From positions 1,178,001 to 1,242,000 of the forward strand of contig NZ_CP129212.1 in the NCBI RefSeq assembly GCF_030413175.1: a DNA stretch of 64,000 nt. The letters are read 5' to 3'. The notes under the pieces are model-generated. The model searched no databases. It was not told the DNA's origin and saw only the letters and a list, made by a program, of their open reading frames with translations. Made by a program: the position numbers and the translations under genes. Source of the stretch: Bradyrhizobium roseum. GTDB lineage: Bacteria; Pseudomonadota; Alphaproteobacteria; Rhizobiales; Xanthobacteraceae. Positions 19,588 through 28,374 of this stretch are shown in pieces. Position 1 is the stretch's first letter. Each line of letters begins with the position of its first letter.

Positions 19588-20805
19588 TCAGAGTTGGTCG
19601 AACCAGGCCTTCCATTGCGGGACGCCCTTGGCGAAGGTCCCGCGATGGCTGGTCGCGCCGGTCGAGATCGCCTCGACCTGCGGATTGCCGCTGCCGATCG
19701 CGCGCTGATAGGTCATAGCAAGCTGGCCGAGCCCTATGGAAATAGCCTCATCGGCTTCACCGAAATAGTTTCGCACGGGTGACCTGACGATCCAGCGGTA
19801 CGCCTGGGTCTGCGCCACGAGCCGGCCGTAGGCCGAGGCTGCGAAGAACTTCGCATCCAGATATTCCGGGCGAACCAGCTTGCGCACGTCGGTCGGAATC
19901 TCGGCGGCGTTGAAAGGCAGGCGCTCGTATGCCTTGCGCGACGTCTCGTAGTATTGATCGGCGATGAGCGATCGTGCCAGGCCGGGAACGCCGTAGTAGT
20001 TCTCGAACGCAAACGACGACAGGATGAACAGGGTCGGTACCCATGTCGCGTCATTCTTGCGCGGGAAGCTCAGGAAGCCGTTCAGGGCGACGAAGATGTC
20101 GACCGGTGCGCTGGCGGTGGCCGCGGCCTGAACGGTGACGCCTGCGGCTTCCAGCTTTTCCAGGAAGGCCATGGTGACGAAGCCGCCCTGCGACCAGCCG
20201 GCGAGGAAGAGCTTGGTGCTGGTTAGTTTCAGGTGGCTCAACACCGCGCGGCTTGCGGTCAGCAGATCGTAGGTGGCCTGCTGATGGCTCGCTTTCACCA
20301 TGTAGCCCTCGGGCTCGGTAGAGACGCCGAGCCCGAAATAGTCGGCGCCGATCAGCAGGTAGCCCTGGCCCGCGAACTGTGCGATCATGAGTTGGGTTTC
20401 AGGCGACTGATCGGCGAAAGACGGCACCTCCTGCTTTCCGTACACGGTACCGTGCTGGTAGGAGACCAGGGGAAAGCTGGTGTCCCCGGTGTCGGGCACC
20501 GCCAGCAGGCCGCTGGCGGTCACGGGCTTGTTGTCGCGCTCGGGCGCCACCGAGGCATAGGTGATGCGGTACAGCCGGACCGCGTTTCGGGCCGGCGCAT
20601 AGGTGACGGCGATCCCGGCGAATTTCGGGGTATCGACCTGCAGGATCTTGTTCAGCCGTTCGACGTCCCAACGGTCCAGATATTGGAAGCTCACGCCGCT
20701 CGTGACCTGGACTGGCGCCTTGTCCTGCGCGCTGGCGATCGTCGGCATGGCGCTTGCGAGCAGCAGCGCGGCGAGGCAGAGGCAGGTCTTGATGATGTGC
20801 GGCAT
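19588..20805 (-). CDS. Secreted alpha/beta hydrolase (lipase-like)
   Basis: The 405-residue product has a signal peptide (about 25 residues, ending IASA-Q) and an alpha/beta hydrolase domain. SYQHGTV marks the oxyanion region, and the nucleophile elbow GWSQGG sits near residue 205. The overall pattern, including DYFGLGVS, resembles secretory lipase-like and esterase-like proteins. An in-frame GTG at 20814 is possible, but ATG 20805 with GGTGA upstream gives the shorter, cleaner signal peptide. It ends convergently with the TetR gene. The natural substrate is unknown. Confidence 0.75.
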   Translation of the reverse strand: MPHIIKTCLCLAALLLASAMPTIASAQDKAPVQVTSGVSFQYLDRWDVERLNKILQVDTPKFAGIAVTYAPARNAVRLYRITYASVAPERDNKPVTASGLLAVPDTGDTSFPLVSYQHGTVYGKQEVPSFADQSPETQLMIAQFAGQGYLLIGADYFGLGVSTEPEGYMVKASHQQATYDLLTASRAVLSHLKLTSTKLFLAGWSQGGFVTMAFLEKLEAAGVTVQAAATASAPVDIFVALNGFLSFPRKNDATWVPTLFILSSFAFENYYGVPGLARSLIADQYYETSRKAYERLPFNAAEIPTDVRKLVRPEYLDAKFFAASAYGRLVAQTQAYRWIVRSPVRNYFGEADEAISIGLGQLAMTYQRAIGSGNPQVEAISTGATSHRGTFAKGVPQWKAWFDQL

Positions 20806-20902
20806 CGTTTTCACCGGGGTTCGAGCGTTCCACCCACGCGTGACGGTGGCGCTGGCCGTTTATGTAGCCACCGGGTGTAAAGATTTCCTACTGCACCACG
20901 AT

Positions 20903-22339
20903 TCAGGGCGTGGCGTCGCCTTCCGGCGCGACATTGGCGATGCGCACCATGTTGGTAGTGCCGGCGATGCCGAGCGGCACGCCGGCCACGATGATGACGC
21001 GCTGGCCGGCCTTGGCAAAACCATCGCGGAACGCAATCGCCCCGGCGCGATCGACCATGTCGTCCTGATCGTGGGCATCTTCGGCGACCACGCAATGCAC
21101 GCCCCAGACGACGGATAGTTTGCGCCCGGTGGCGAGATTGGGCGTGATCGCCACCACCGGCGGCTTCGGCCGTTCGCGCGCCACCCGGATCGCGGTCGAG
21201 CCCGACGAGGTCCAGCAGATGATCGCCGACAATTCCAGGGTCTCGGCGATCTGCCGCGCGGCGTCCGCAATGGCGTCGCCGACCGTGTTCTCCGGCTCCG
21301 GCCGCTGCGCGGTCAGCACCGAGCGATAGATCGGGTCGCGCTCCACTTCCTCGCCGATGCGGTTCATCGTGGACACCGCCTCGACCGGAAATTTGCCGGC
21401 CGCCGACTCCGCCGACAGCATGATGGCGTCGGCGCCCTCATACACGGCGGTCGCGACGTCGGAAACTTCCGCGCGCGTCGGCACCGGCGCCTGGATCATT
21501 GATTCCAGCATTTGTGTCGCGACCACCACCGGCTTGCCGGCGCGGCGCGCCATCCGCGTCATTTGTTTCTGCAGGCTCGGCACCCGCTCCAGCGGCAGTT
21601 CGACGCCGAGATCGCCGCGCGCCACCATCAAGGCGTCGGAGACCTCGATGATCTCACCGAGCCGCTCGATCGCCTGCGGCTTTTCGATCTTGGCCATCAC
21701 GGCAGCGCGGCCGCGGATCATCCGCTTGGCCTCGAGAACGTCCTCGGCGCGCTGCACGAACGACAGCGCGATCCAGTCGACCCCGGTCACCAGGGCAGCT
21801 TCGAGATCGGCACGGTCCTTCGGCGTCATCGCCGACACCGGCAGGTCGGTATCGGGCAGGCTCACGCCCTTGCGGTCGGACATCTTGCCGCCGATCACCA
21901 CCCGCGTCACCGCGCGCTCGGGCGAGGTTTCTTCCGCGATCAGGCGCACCTTGCCGTCGTCGAGCAGCAGGGCGTGTCCCGGCCGCAGGGCTGCGAGGAT
22001 TTCCGGATGCGGCAATTGCACGCGCTTGTTGTCGCCCGGCGTCGTGTCGGAATCGAGCACGAAACTCTGGCCGTTCTTGAGCTGGGTCGAACCTTCGGCG
22101 AAGGCGCCAAGCCGCAGCTTCGGCCCCTGCAGATCGACCAGGATGCCGATCGGGCGGCCATAGCTCGACTCGACATTGCGGATGGTGTTGACCAATTCGC
22201 GCATCTTGTCGTGCGGCGTGTGGCTCATGTTGATGCGGAACACGTCCGCGCCGGCCTCGAACAGTTTTCGGATCATCGCGCTGTCCGACGATACCGGGCC
22301 GAGGGTGGCGATGATCTTGATGCGACGGAGCCGTCTCAT
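20903..22339 (-). CDS. pyk: Pyruvate kinase
   Basis: This 478-residue enzyme of glycolysis transfers phosphate from phosphoenolpyruvate to ADP. Conserved elements are ATLGPVSS at the start, RINMSHTP, the catalytic AKIEKPQA region, VARGDLGVELP and ATQMLESM. Length is normal. The start codon overlaps the stop of the upstream DUF1036 gene (ATGA at 22336-22339), so the two are translationally coupled. The open frame extends upstream inside the DUF1036 gene, but homologues start with an RRxKI sequence just before ATLGP, as here. Confidence 0.97.
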   Translation of the reverse strand: MRRLRRIKIIATLGPVSSDSAMIRKLFEAGADVFRINMSHTPHDKMRELVNTIRNVESSYGRPIGILVDLQGPKLRLGAFAEGSTQLKNGQSFVLDSDTTPGDNKRVQLPHPEILAALRPGHALLLDDGKVRLIAEETSPERAVTRVVIGGKMSDRKGVSLPDTDLPVSAMTPKDRADLEAALVTGVDWIALSFVQRAEDVLEAKRMIRGRAAVMAKIEKPQAIERLGEIIEVSDALMVARGDLGVELPLERVPSLQKQMTRMARRAGKPVVVATQMLESMIQAPVPTRAEVSDVATAVYEGADAIMLSAESAAGKFPVEAVSTMNRIGEEVERDPIYRSVLTAQRPEPENTVGDAIADAARQIAETLELSAIICWTSSGSTAIRVARERPKPPVVAITPNLATGRKLSVVWGVHCVVAEDAHDQDDMVDRAGAIAFRDGFAKAGQRVIIVAGVPLGIAGTTNMVRIANVAPEGDATP

Positions 22340-22914
22340 GGTCTTGGCGCCGGTGCTGGCGGTAGACCGGGTCCGCTTGGATTGGACAGGCCCGGAACCC
22401 CGCCGGGTCCGCCCGGTCCCATCGTTCCTGGAATGCCCGGCACGCGCTGCGCGGGCTGCTCGTTGGCTTCGGTCAGTTGCACGGTCCATGCTCGCTGTTC
22501 GCCGGTGTCGACCTCAAAAAACCCGGTGCGGTCGTAGCCGCGCGCCAGGCAGTTCTCGGTACCCTTGATGGTGAATTCCTTGTCGCGAGAGCACATGAAG
22601 GCCTGTCCCGACCATTCGCCGCCGCGGTCATAGTCGAGTGCGTAGATGTAATAGTACCTGGCCACGAGGGTTCCGCGCAGCAGCGTCTCGCAACTGCGTG
22701 ATGACACGTTCCACCAGCCCTCGGTGGTCCAGCCCTCGGCGTCCTTGTAGCCGAGCGCGATACCGACCCGGCTGGAGGTGTTGTTGCAGAGCCGAAAGTC
22801 CGCCGACGCCGGGCTGCTCCACAGGCCAGCCGCCGCCAGCGCGAGCATCGGCATCAGGCCGACGGTCGTGCGCGCACGGAGAGGGGGCAAGCGGCGAGAA
22901 TCTTTTCCGATCAT
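22336..22914 (-). CDS. DUF1036 family exported protein with collagen-like tail
   Basis: The 192-residue protein has a signal sequence (about residues 14-38, cleaved after SPASA) and a DUF1036 domain. That domain starts FRLCNNTSSRVGIALGYKD and has conserved cysteines in SRSCETLL, AFMCSRD and ENCLARG. The last 30 residues are a Gly-Pro-rich tail with Gly every third residue, as in GIPGTMGPGGPGGVPGL. The function of DUF1036 is unknown. It is the first gene of a pair with pyk, overlapping by 4 bases. DUF1036 next to pyk is a familiar alphaproteobacterial arrangement. Confidence 0.85.
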   Translation of the reverse strand: MIGKDSRRLPPLRARTTVGLMPMLALAAAGLWSSPASADFRLCNNTSSRVGIALGYKDAEGWTTEGWWNVSSRSCETLLRGTLVARYYYIYALDYDRGGEWSGQAFMCSRDKEFTIKGTENCLARGYDRTGFFEVDTGEQRAWTVQLTEANEQPAQRVPGIPGTMGPGGPGGVPGLSNPSGPGLPPAPAPRP

Positions 22915-23110
22915 GCAACGAAGTTATATCAAATCATTGACGATTTCGCGTGCTCCGGCGGGGAGTGTCAACGGCTGCTACTGCCTTTCCCGCCCTGTGG
23001 GAAGCCGGGACTCCACGTGCGACGGCCGCTTTTGCGCCGAGATATGGTAAAATCTGTGACGATAACCACTTGGTAACGATATGCTCATCCCCTGACGCAG
23101 GACCTAGGCC

Positions 23111-23413
23111 ATGACGATCGACGACAAAACCAGAACGGAACTCGAAGCGGCGGTTTTCCGCCGCCTGGTCGGCCACCTGCAAAGCCGAACCGACGTCCAG
23201 AACATCGATCTGATGAATCTGGCCGGCTTCTGCCGCAACTGCCTCTCCAACTGGATGAAGGAGGCCGCCGATGCCAAGGGTATCGCCGTCAGCAAGGACG
23301 AGAGCCGCGAAGCGGTCTACGGCATGCCCTACGAGGAATGGAAGGCGAAATTCCAGGGGGCAGCGACGCCGGAGCAACTGGCCGCGATGAAGAAGGTTCA
23401 CCCAGGGCACTGA
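23111..23413 (+). CDS. DUF1244 family protein
   Basis: The 100-residue protein matches the DUF1244 family, a small, mostly helical group of unknown function. It is recognised by LVGHLQSRTDVQNIDLMNLAGFCRNCLSNW and the later YGMPYEEWKAKFQ. The CRNC pair (residues 38-41) could bind a metal; this is an inference. It is divergent from DUF1036-pyk and followed by gapR, an order seen in other alphaproteobacteria. A short inverted repeat CTCGTCA/TGACGAG (23452-23475) follows. Confidence 0.85.
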   Translation: MTIDDKTRTELEAAVFRRLVGHLQSRTDVQNIDLMNLAGFCRNCLSNWMKEAADAKGIAVSKDESREAVYGMPYEEWKAKFQGAATPEQLAAMKKVHPGH

Positions 23414-23639
23414 GTCGTTTTCACTCGCGCGCGTGACCTGCTCACGAGGTTCTCGTCAAGCCCCGCGATGACGAGGGAGCAACTTGCCCGATCTCCTGTG
23501 GGCGCGCTGTGGATGAGCGTGATGCTGCCTTGACGCAAGGCCGCCCGATCTTGAGGGTCATTCTGCAAAAGCGCCGCGCGGTAACGTGTGCGGCGCTTAA
23601 TCTTTCAGCATCACTTTCGGTTCTACTCAGGAGTACCCG

Positions 23640-23915
23640 ATGGCCACCTCCGCCGCCGCAGCCGTCCAGGACGAGCCCGCGACAAAATTCGCCAAAGACC
23701 AGCTCAAGGCCATCATCGAGCGCATCGAGCGTCTGGAAGAAGAGAAGAAGACGATCTCCGATGATATCCGCGACGTCTATGCCGAAGCCAAGGGCAACGG
23801 CTACGACGTCAAGGCGCTGCGCACCATCGTGCGGATGCGCAAGCAGGACGCCAACGAGCGGGCCGAGCAGGAAACCATTCTGGAAACCTACATGCAGGCG
23901 CTGGGGATGCTGTGA
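23640..23915 (+). CDS. gapR: GapR-like nucleoid-associated protein (DUF2312)
   Basis: The 91-residue protein belongs to DUF2312 (UPF0335), the family of GapR. GapR is the alphaproteobacterial protein that binds overtwisted DNA ahead of replication and transcription forks. It has a short disordered N-terminus, then a long helix with heptads (about 22-55, [20 protein letters not shown]), and ends [16 protein letters not shown]. Size and sequence are typical. AGGAGT precedes ATG 23640. A 7-base inverted repeat GCGCCGC/GCGGCGC lies at 23571-23596 in its upstream region. Confidence 0.9.
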   Translation: MATSAAAAVQDEPATKFAKDQLKAIIERIERLEEEKKTISDDIRDVYAEAKGNGYDVKALRTIVRMRKQDANERAEQETILETYMQALGML

Positions 23916-23943
23916 GGCGTCTCAAGACGTCAGAAGCGGATTA

Positions 23944-24033
23944 AAGCGCGAAGCGCGTCTGTTGCGGCAAAAGCGCGACGCGCGTCTTTTGAGGACAGTG
24001 AGCCGCGTATCCATCACACTTTCAAAAGACGCG
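23944..24033. repeat. Nested inverted repeats downstream of gapR
   Basis: CGCGTCTTTTG (23981-23991) and CAAAAGACGCG (24023-24033) are perfect inverted repeats 31 bases apart. Between 23944 and 23981 related AAGCGCG/CGCGTCT and CAAAAGCGCG units recur. The stretch could form several alternative hairpins and may end gapR transcription, or be a degenerate mobile palindromic repeat. Confidence 0.55.
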
Positions 24034-24047
24034 TTAGAGGGGGATGG

Positions 24048-24070
24048 ATTGCCGGGGCAAGCCCGGCAAT
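24048..24070. repeat. Short intergenic palindrome (REP-like)
   Basis: ATTGCCGGG (24048-24056) and CCCGGCAAT (24062-24070) form a 9-base stem with a 5-base loop. The wider context GGATTGCCGGGGCAAGCCC is of the type repeated many times in intergenic regions of Bradyrhizobium relatives. It lies 13 bases beyond the stop of the minus-strand peptidase gene and could also act as its terminator. Confidence 0.6.
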
Positions 24071-24082
24071 GACGCAAAGCGT

Positions 24083-25717
24083 CTAGCGCAGCGCGGCTGT
24101 GCGCACCGCGAATGTCCGCGTCGGCAGTTGCGCGGTCGCCGATCCCGTGAAGCTGTCGCAGCTGATGCCCATCATCGGATCTTCCGAAAAGGTCATGGCG
24201 ATCGCGGACAGCGGCTTGACGAAATAGCTGCGCATCTGGGTCATCTCGGTGTCGCCGAGCACCGTCGTCGACATCGCGCTGCTCGCGCTCGGCGCCAGCA
24301 TCACCACCCGCATCCAGATGTTGTTGCCTTGGGCGGCGGTGAGGCGGGTCGAATTTGCGACCACGGGGTCCTGACCCTGCATACCCTTGGCGACCACGGT
24401 ATTGATTTCGGTGGTGGCGGCGCCGGCATTGCGCGCCGGGCGGGCGGCACGCGGGATCGCCGCAGTGGCTGCGACGATGTTGCTGCGGTCGACCGGCGAG
24501 GAGGCGGGCGGGGCGTAGGCCATCGCCTTGGTGAAGGTGTCGGTAACGCTGGCGGTCGGCTGCGGATCGGTGGCGGCGGCGAGCACCTGGCGGGCCCGCA
24601 GGGCGGCGACCTGGGCCGGGGTCGCCTGATTCGATTCCCTCGGTATGTCGTCCCAGAATCCACGGGAATTGATGATATCGGCCGGCGTTTGCAGTTTCGG
24701 CTCGGCCTTGTCGGCGGGAGCCTGCGCGGTCTGCCTGGCTTCAGGTTTGGATTTGGGCGCCGACACGATCTGGGCGTCGGCGGAGGCCAGCTGGATGGTC
24801 GCGCCGACCGGCTTGGAGCGCGGGGTCGGGACTGGATCGGCAGATTTGACGGCTGCTACGCTCGCCGGGGCGGGCTTCTCGTTCTTGGCCGGAGCGCTGG
24901 CGCCCTCGTCATCCTCTTCGGTCGACTTGCCGCCGCGGAACAGCGCTGCGAACAGGCTCGGCTTCTTGCCGATGGTGGCGGCATCCTCGCCATTGCCGCG
25001 GCGCTCGATGTCGGCGCGGGCCAGTTCATAGCCCTTCATCGGACCGCCATTGGCGGGCAGGTGCACCGTGCGCCCGTCCGGGAACACCTTGGCGAGTTGA
25101 TCATGGGTCATGCGCGGCCAGTGACGGACGCTGCCGGTGTCGAGGTGGACGAACGGAGAACCGGAAGTCGGATAAAAGCCGACGCCGCCGCGCTGCAGGC
25201 GGAGGCCGGCAGCACGGACGTTCTCCAGCGGTACGTCCGGAATGTAGAAATCCATCGCGTGGCCGAGCATGTGCTGGCTATGGCGGGCCACGCCGGAAGA
25301 GCGGCGGCGGAGCATGGCGTTGGTGGCGGGCGAGCGGTAGGCAGAGATGATCTTGATCGGCTTCTTGCCGTCGACGTCGCGGTAGACCTCCCAGAGGATA
25401 TCGAACAGGTGCCGATCCATCGTGGTCGAGTCTTGGTTGCGCCAGTCGCGGAGGAAATGATTGAGCTTCTTCAGCGCTTCTTCGTCGTAGCGGCCGTCGC
25501 GCTTGAACGTGACGGTGAGGTCTTCGTCGGAATGGGTGTGGTGGAAGGAGAGGGTACGGGTCTCGTTCAGCGCGGTCGCATCATGCACCGAGCCGGCGCC
25601 GGCGAGCAGCAACAGCGACGTCAGCCCGATCCGGTATCCGGCCTTTGGCAAAGCAAACGGATACAATTGGCGCGCGAAACCAGCCAGCACGTATGAGCCC
25701 ACCCAGTCGACGAGCAT
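24083..25717 (-). CDS. YcbK-like M15 family (DUF882) peptidase with long variable tail
   Basis: The 544-residue protein has an N-terminal hydrophobic segment (residues 28-50). The DUF882/M15-type metallopeptidase domain (about 55-205) carries the zinc-site motifs SAYRSPATN, HSQHMLGHAMDFYIPD and FVHLDTGSVRHW. A low-complexity Ala/Pro/Lys-rich segment of about 340 residues follows, so only the first 40 percent has a recognisable domain. M15 relatives cleave peptidoglycan cross-links or peptides. The gene lies directly downstream of an L,D-transpeptidase gene of the YcbB type, the same pairing as ycbB-ycbK in Escherichia coli, which supports a role in envelope peptidoglycan. Confidence 0.85.
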   Translation of the reverse strand: MLVDWVGSYVLAGFARQLYPFALPKAGYRIGLTSLLLLAGAGSVHDATALNETRTLSFHHTHSDEDLTVTFKRDGRYDEEALKKLNHFLRDWRNQDSTTMDRHLFDILWEVYRDVDGKKPIKIISAYRSPATNAMLRRRSSGVARHSQHMLGHAMDFYIPDVPLENVRAAGLRLQRGGVGFYPTSGSPFVHLDTGSVRHWPRMTHDQLAKVFPDGRTVHLPANGGPMKGYELARADIERRGNGEDAATIGKKPSLFAALFRGGKSTEEDDEGASAPAKNEKPAPASVAAVKSADPVPTPRSKPVGATIQLASADAQIVSAPKSKPEARQTAQAPADKAEPKLQTPADIINSRGFWDDIPRESNQATPAQVAALRARQVLAAATDPQPTASVTDTFTKAMAYAPPASSPVDRSNIVAATAAIPRAARPARNAGAATTEINTVVAKGMQGQDPVVANSTRLTAAQGNNIWMRVVMLAPSASSAMSTTVLGDTEMTQMRSYFVKPLSAIAMTFSEDPMMGISCDSFTGSATAQLPTRTFAVRTAALR

Positions 25718-25886
25718 TCACGGTGTTTCTTTTGCAGACCCCGGCAAAAGAGGGTGAACGCTTTCTTAAAGCAGGATGGTTAACCGAGGTTTACCGCACC
25801 TGCTCCCCAAGTCAGCTTTAACCTAACCCGTTGACTGTGGCGAAAAAGTGCCGGTGGCGCCTCCGGCATGGATAATGGTTAACGTA

Positions 25887-25915
25887 AACGAACTCGCCGG
25901 AAAGGCGAGTTCGTT
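25887..25915. terminator. Strong stem-loop between the L,D-transpeptidase and YcbK-like genes
   Basis: A perfect 12-base stem AACGAACTCGCC (25887-25898) and GGCGAGTTCGTT (25904-25915) has a 5-base loop. It lies 31 bases after the stop of the minus-strand transpeptidase gene. The T-rich flank (GATTTTATT) is on the plus-strand side, so on the minus strand the hairpin lacks a clear U run. Termination or mRNA-end protection is likely. Confidence 0.55.
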
Positions 25916-25945
25916 GATTTTATTGGATAATTTTCCCAAGCAGGA

Positions 25946-28000
25946 TTATCGGGTGAACCGCTGCTGTGGCCGGCGGCCGACCGCGGCTGGGGGCGTCGGG
26001 GTCGAGGGGCCGCCGAACAGGCGCTCGAAGAACGACGGCCCGGAGGACGTGTTGTCGCTGGCGAAGTTGACGCCGGCCGGCAAGGTGTCCCTCGGGCGGG
26101 CGTAGCTCGGCTGGGCGTGGGAGACGAGGGTCTCCAGGTCCTTGTTGCGGCTGTTCTTGAGCAGGCCGATCATGATGGCGTCGCGCCCGTAGATGTCTTT
26201 GCGGAACTGCAGCTTGCCGGCGTCGTCCACGAACGCGGTCTGGTAGGTGATGTTCACCGGGATCGGCGTCGGGAATTTCAGGTCGATCTCGCTGCGGCCG
26301 TACATGCTGCGGATTCTTTCCGGCGTATAGCGCTCGTTCGGCATCGTGATGTTGAGCAGCGTTGCGGCGTATACATCCGGGTTCTGCACGCGCATGCAGC
26401 CATGGCTGAAGGCGCGCTCGTCGCGGGCGAACAGGTGCTTGTCGGGCGTGTCGTGCTGATAGACCAGGAACTTGTTCGGGAAGTTGAACCGGACACGGCC
26501 GAGCGCATTCGCCTCGCCCGGCGGCTGCGAAATATGGATGGTGCCGTCGCGATTGCGATCGAGCTTCAGGCCCATGCGCTGCAGCACCGTCGGGTCCTGC
26601 TGCAGGGCAGGCAGGTATTCGTTGTAGATGATCGACGGAGGCACGTTCCAGGTCGGATTGACCGTGATGAACTTCATCGTCTCCGTCAGCATCGGCGTCG
26701 CATGCTTGCCGGGCTTGCCGGTCACCACGCGCGTGGTCCAGACCTGTGCGCCGTTCTGCATCACCTTCAGCGTGAAATCAGGCACGTTGAGAATGACGTA
26801 GGCGTTGCCGATCGAGGAGGCGCCGAGCTGGCGCGGCAGCCAGCGCCAGCGCTCCATGTTGACGAGGACCGTGTCGATGTGACGATCGCGCTTCGGGCTG
26901 TTGAGCGCCTTTACCGTGCGGTCGTCGAGCACGCCGGTCGCCTTCAGATCGACGCTTTCCTGGAATTTGCGTACGGCGGCAGCGACCTTGGCGTCGTAGG
27001 TCGTGCTGTCGGGATGGTCGGAGACGCCGAGCTTGGCGCGCAGTTGCGGCACGCGCGAATCTTCCGGCGCGACCTCACTCTGCTTCTTGGTCGCGGCCTT
27101 GTAGGCCAGCGCCGGGCCTTCGGGTATCTGCAGAAGCGGTCCGTCGCCCTGGCCGCGCAATTCGGCGAGCTTGGCTTTCAGCTCCTTGTAGAGCTTGTGG
27201 GGCGGATTATAACCCTCGAGCGCGACAGAAGCGTCCTTGGCGGTCGAGATGTTGGCGAGCACTTCCGACGGATCGGTCGGGTGTTCGGGATACTGGATAT
27301 CGGCGGCGACCTGGGACCAGTGCATCCGGCCGCTCTGCGCCTGCCGCGCATAGTCGAGCATGCTCGCGGTCAGCTTCAGTTCGGCCTCGGCGATCAGGTC
27401 CGGCGAAGTAGCAGCCGCAAAATCCGGCACCGGATAGTCGGCCGGATTGAGGCCCTCGGCGGCGGCGTCCTTCAGACGGGCGATCACGCCCTTGCCGCTG
27501 TCGGTCAATTGCCCGGCCTGGATCCATTGCGGCGCAAAGTCGCGTGCGGCGTAGAACTTCTCGACGGCGGCGCGCTCGTTCTTGCGGTCGAAGTAACGCA
27601 CTGACTTGGCGCCGACGATTTCGCGCAGGCGCTCGGCGACCGGCTGATCGGTGGGTGCGACGGTGGAGATCTTCAGCGCTTCCTTGAAGGGTTCGGCCGA
27701 AGGCGCGGTAGCGGTCGTGGCCGGAGGCGCTGTGACGGTCTCGGCCGGCTTGTCGATCGCCTTGGCGGCGTCAGGCACCGAGGCGGTGGAGTCGACCTTG
27801 AAGTCGCCGATGGTCGGCGGCGGCATATTGGCGGGTTCGGGGCGGGGGACTGCTGCGTCGATCGAGAGCTCGGCGGCGCTGGCGCGCGGTGTGGTCGATT
27901 GGGCCGCCAGTGCCGAGGTCGCGGACACCGTGAGGAAGGTTGCCGCGACGGCCATCAGTACGCGGTCAAATCCTGCACGATTCGTCGAACAGTCACGCAT
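25946..28000 (-). CDS. L,D-transpeptidase, YcbB type
   Basis: The 684-residue exported protein has a signal peptide (cleaved after ATSALA), a Pro/Ala-rich region to about residue 110, a scaffold domain, a peptidoglycan-binding domain (about 320-375) and a YkuD catalytic domain (about 400-560). The catalytic motif SHGCMRV contains the active-site cysteine. Such enzymes form 3-3 cross-links in peptidoglycan or attach proteins to it. Size and layout match YcbB (LdtD) rather than the short ErfK-type enzymes. ATG 28000 is preferred over the in-frame GTG 28006 because AGGGGG is better spaced for it. The next gene downstream is the YcbK-like peptidase. Confidence 0.9.
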   Translation of the reverse strand: MRDCSTNRAGFDRVLMAVAATFLTVSATSALAAQSTTPRASAAELSIDAAVPRPEPANMPPPTIGDFKVDSTASVPDAAKAIDKPAETVTAPPATTATAPSAEPFKEALKISTVAPTDQPVAERLREIVGAKSVRYFDRKNERAAVEKFYAARDFAPQWIQAGQLTDSGKGVIARLKDAAAEGLNPADYPVPDFAAATSPDLIAEAELKLTASMLDYARQAQSGRMHWSQVAADIQYPEHPTDPSEVLANISTAKDASVALEGYNPPHKLYKELKAKLAELRGQGDGPLLQIPEGPALAYKAATKKQSEVAPEDSRVPQLRAKLGVSDHPDSTTYDAKVAAAVRKFQESVDLKATGVLDDRTVKALNSPKRDRHIDTVLVNMERWRWLPRQLGASSIGNAYVILNVPDFTLKVMQNGAQVWTTRVVTGKPGKHATPMLTETMKFITVNPTWNVPPSIIYNEYLPALQQDPTVLQRMGLKLDRNRDGTIHISQPPGEANALGRVRFNFPNKFLVYQHDTPDKHLFARDERAFSHGCMRVQNPDVYAATLLNITMPNERYTPERIRSMYGRSEIDLKFPTPIPVNITYQTAFVDDAGKLQFRKDIYGRDAIMIGLLKNSRNKDLETLVSHAQPSYARPRDTLPAGVNFASDNTSSGPSFFERLFGGPSTPTPPAAVGRRPQQRFTR

Positions 28001-28374
28001 CGTCACACCCCCTTGGGCGAAACTGCTCCGACATGAAGCAGTCGTTAGGTATCGTTTGTCACGGCTTGCGCGGGAAGCGCCGGCTCGGTCGGTTCTCAGT
28101 CGTACGCCTGCACACCATGGTTCAAACGCAGAACGGGTTCAAACGCAGACGATACATGTGCCCCTTTCATGCAGCCAGCGCCATGCGGGACAACTCACGA
28201 CAAACTGACCTCAACTAACCACCGGCTTACGTTCGGCTCTTGGATTTTTGCCACGGCACCCGCCTTTTGTCTGTCACCGCCAAGCCACGGTTCGAAAGCT
28301 TCGGAACGGCGATGTCTTTGGTTTGCCACGATCTTTGCCATGCCGACGCCATAATCGGCTGGCGCTCCGCCCGC
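28001..28374. other. Intergenic region with a 17-base-period direct repeat
   Basis: The 374 bases upstream of the L,D-transpeptidase gene contain no supported gene. GGTTCAAACGCAGA occurs twice, at 28119-28132 and 28136-28149, that is once every 17 bases. The copies lie 120-150 bases before the transpeptidase start, a plausible place for an activator or repressor site. No clear terminator for the sigma-54 regulator gene, which ends at 28375, is visible. Confidence 0.5.

Noticed and set aside
24044..25696. Long open frame on the plus strand opposite the YcbK-like gene
   Set aside because: It is low-complexity Gly/Arg/His-rich and antisense to a protein with clear zinc-site motifs; it is a coding shadow.
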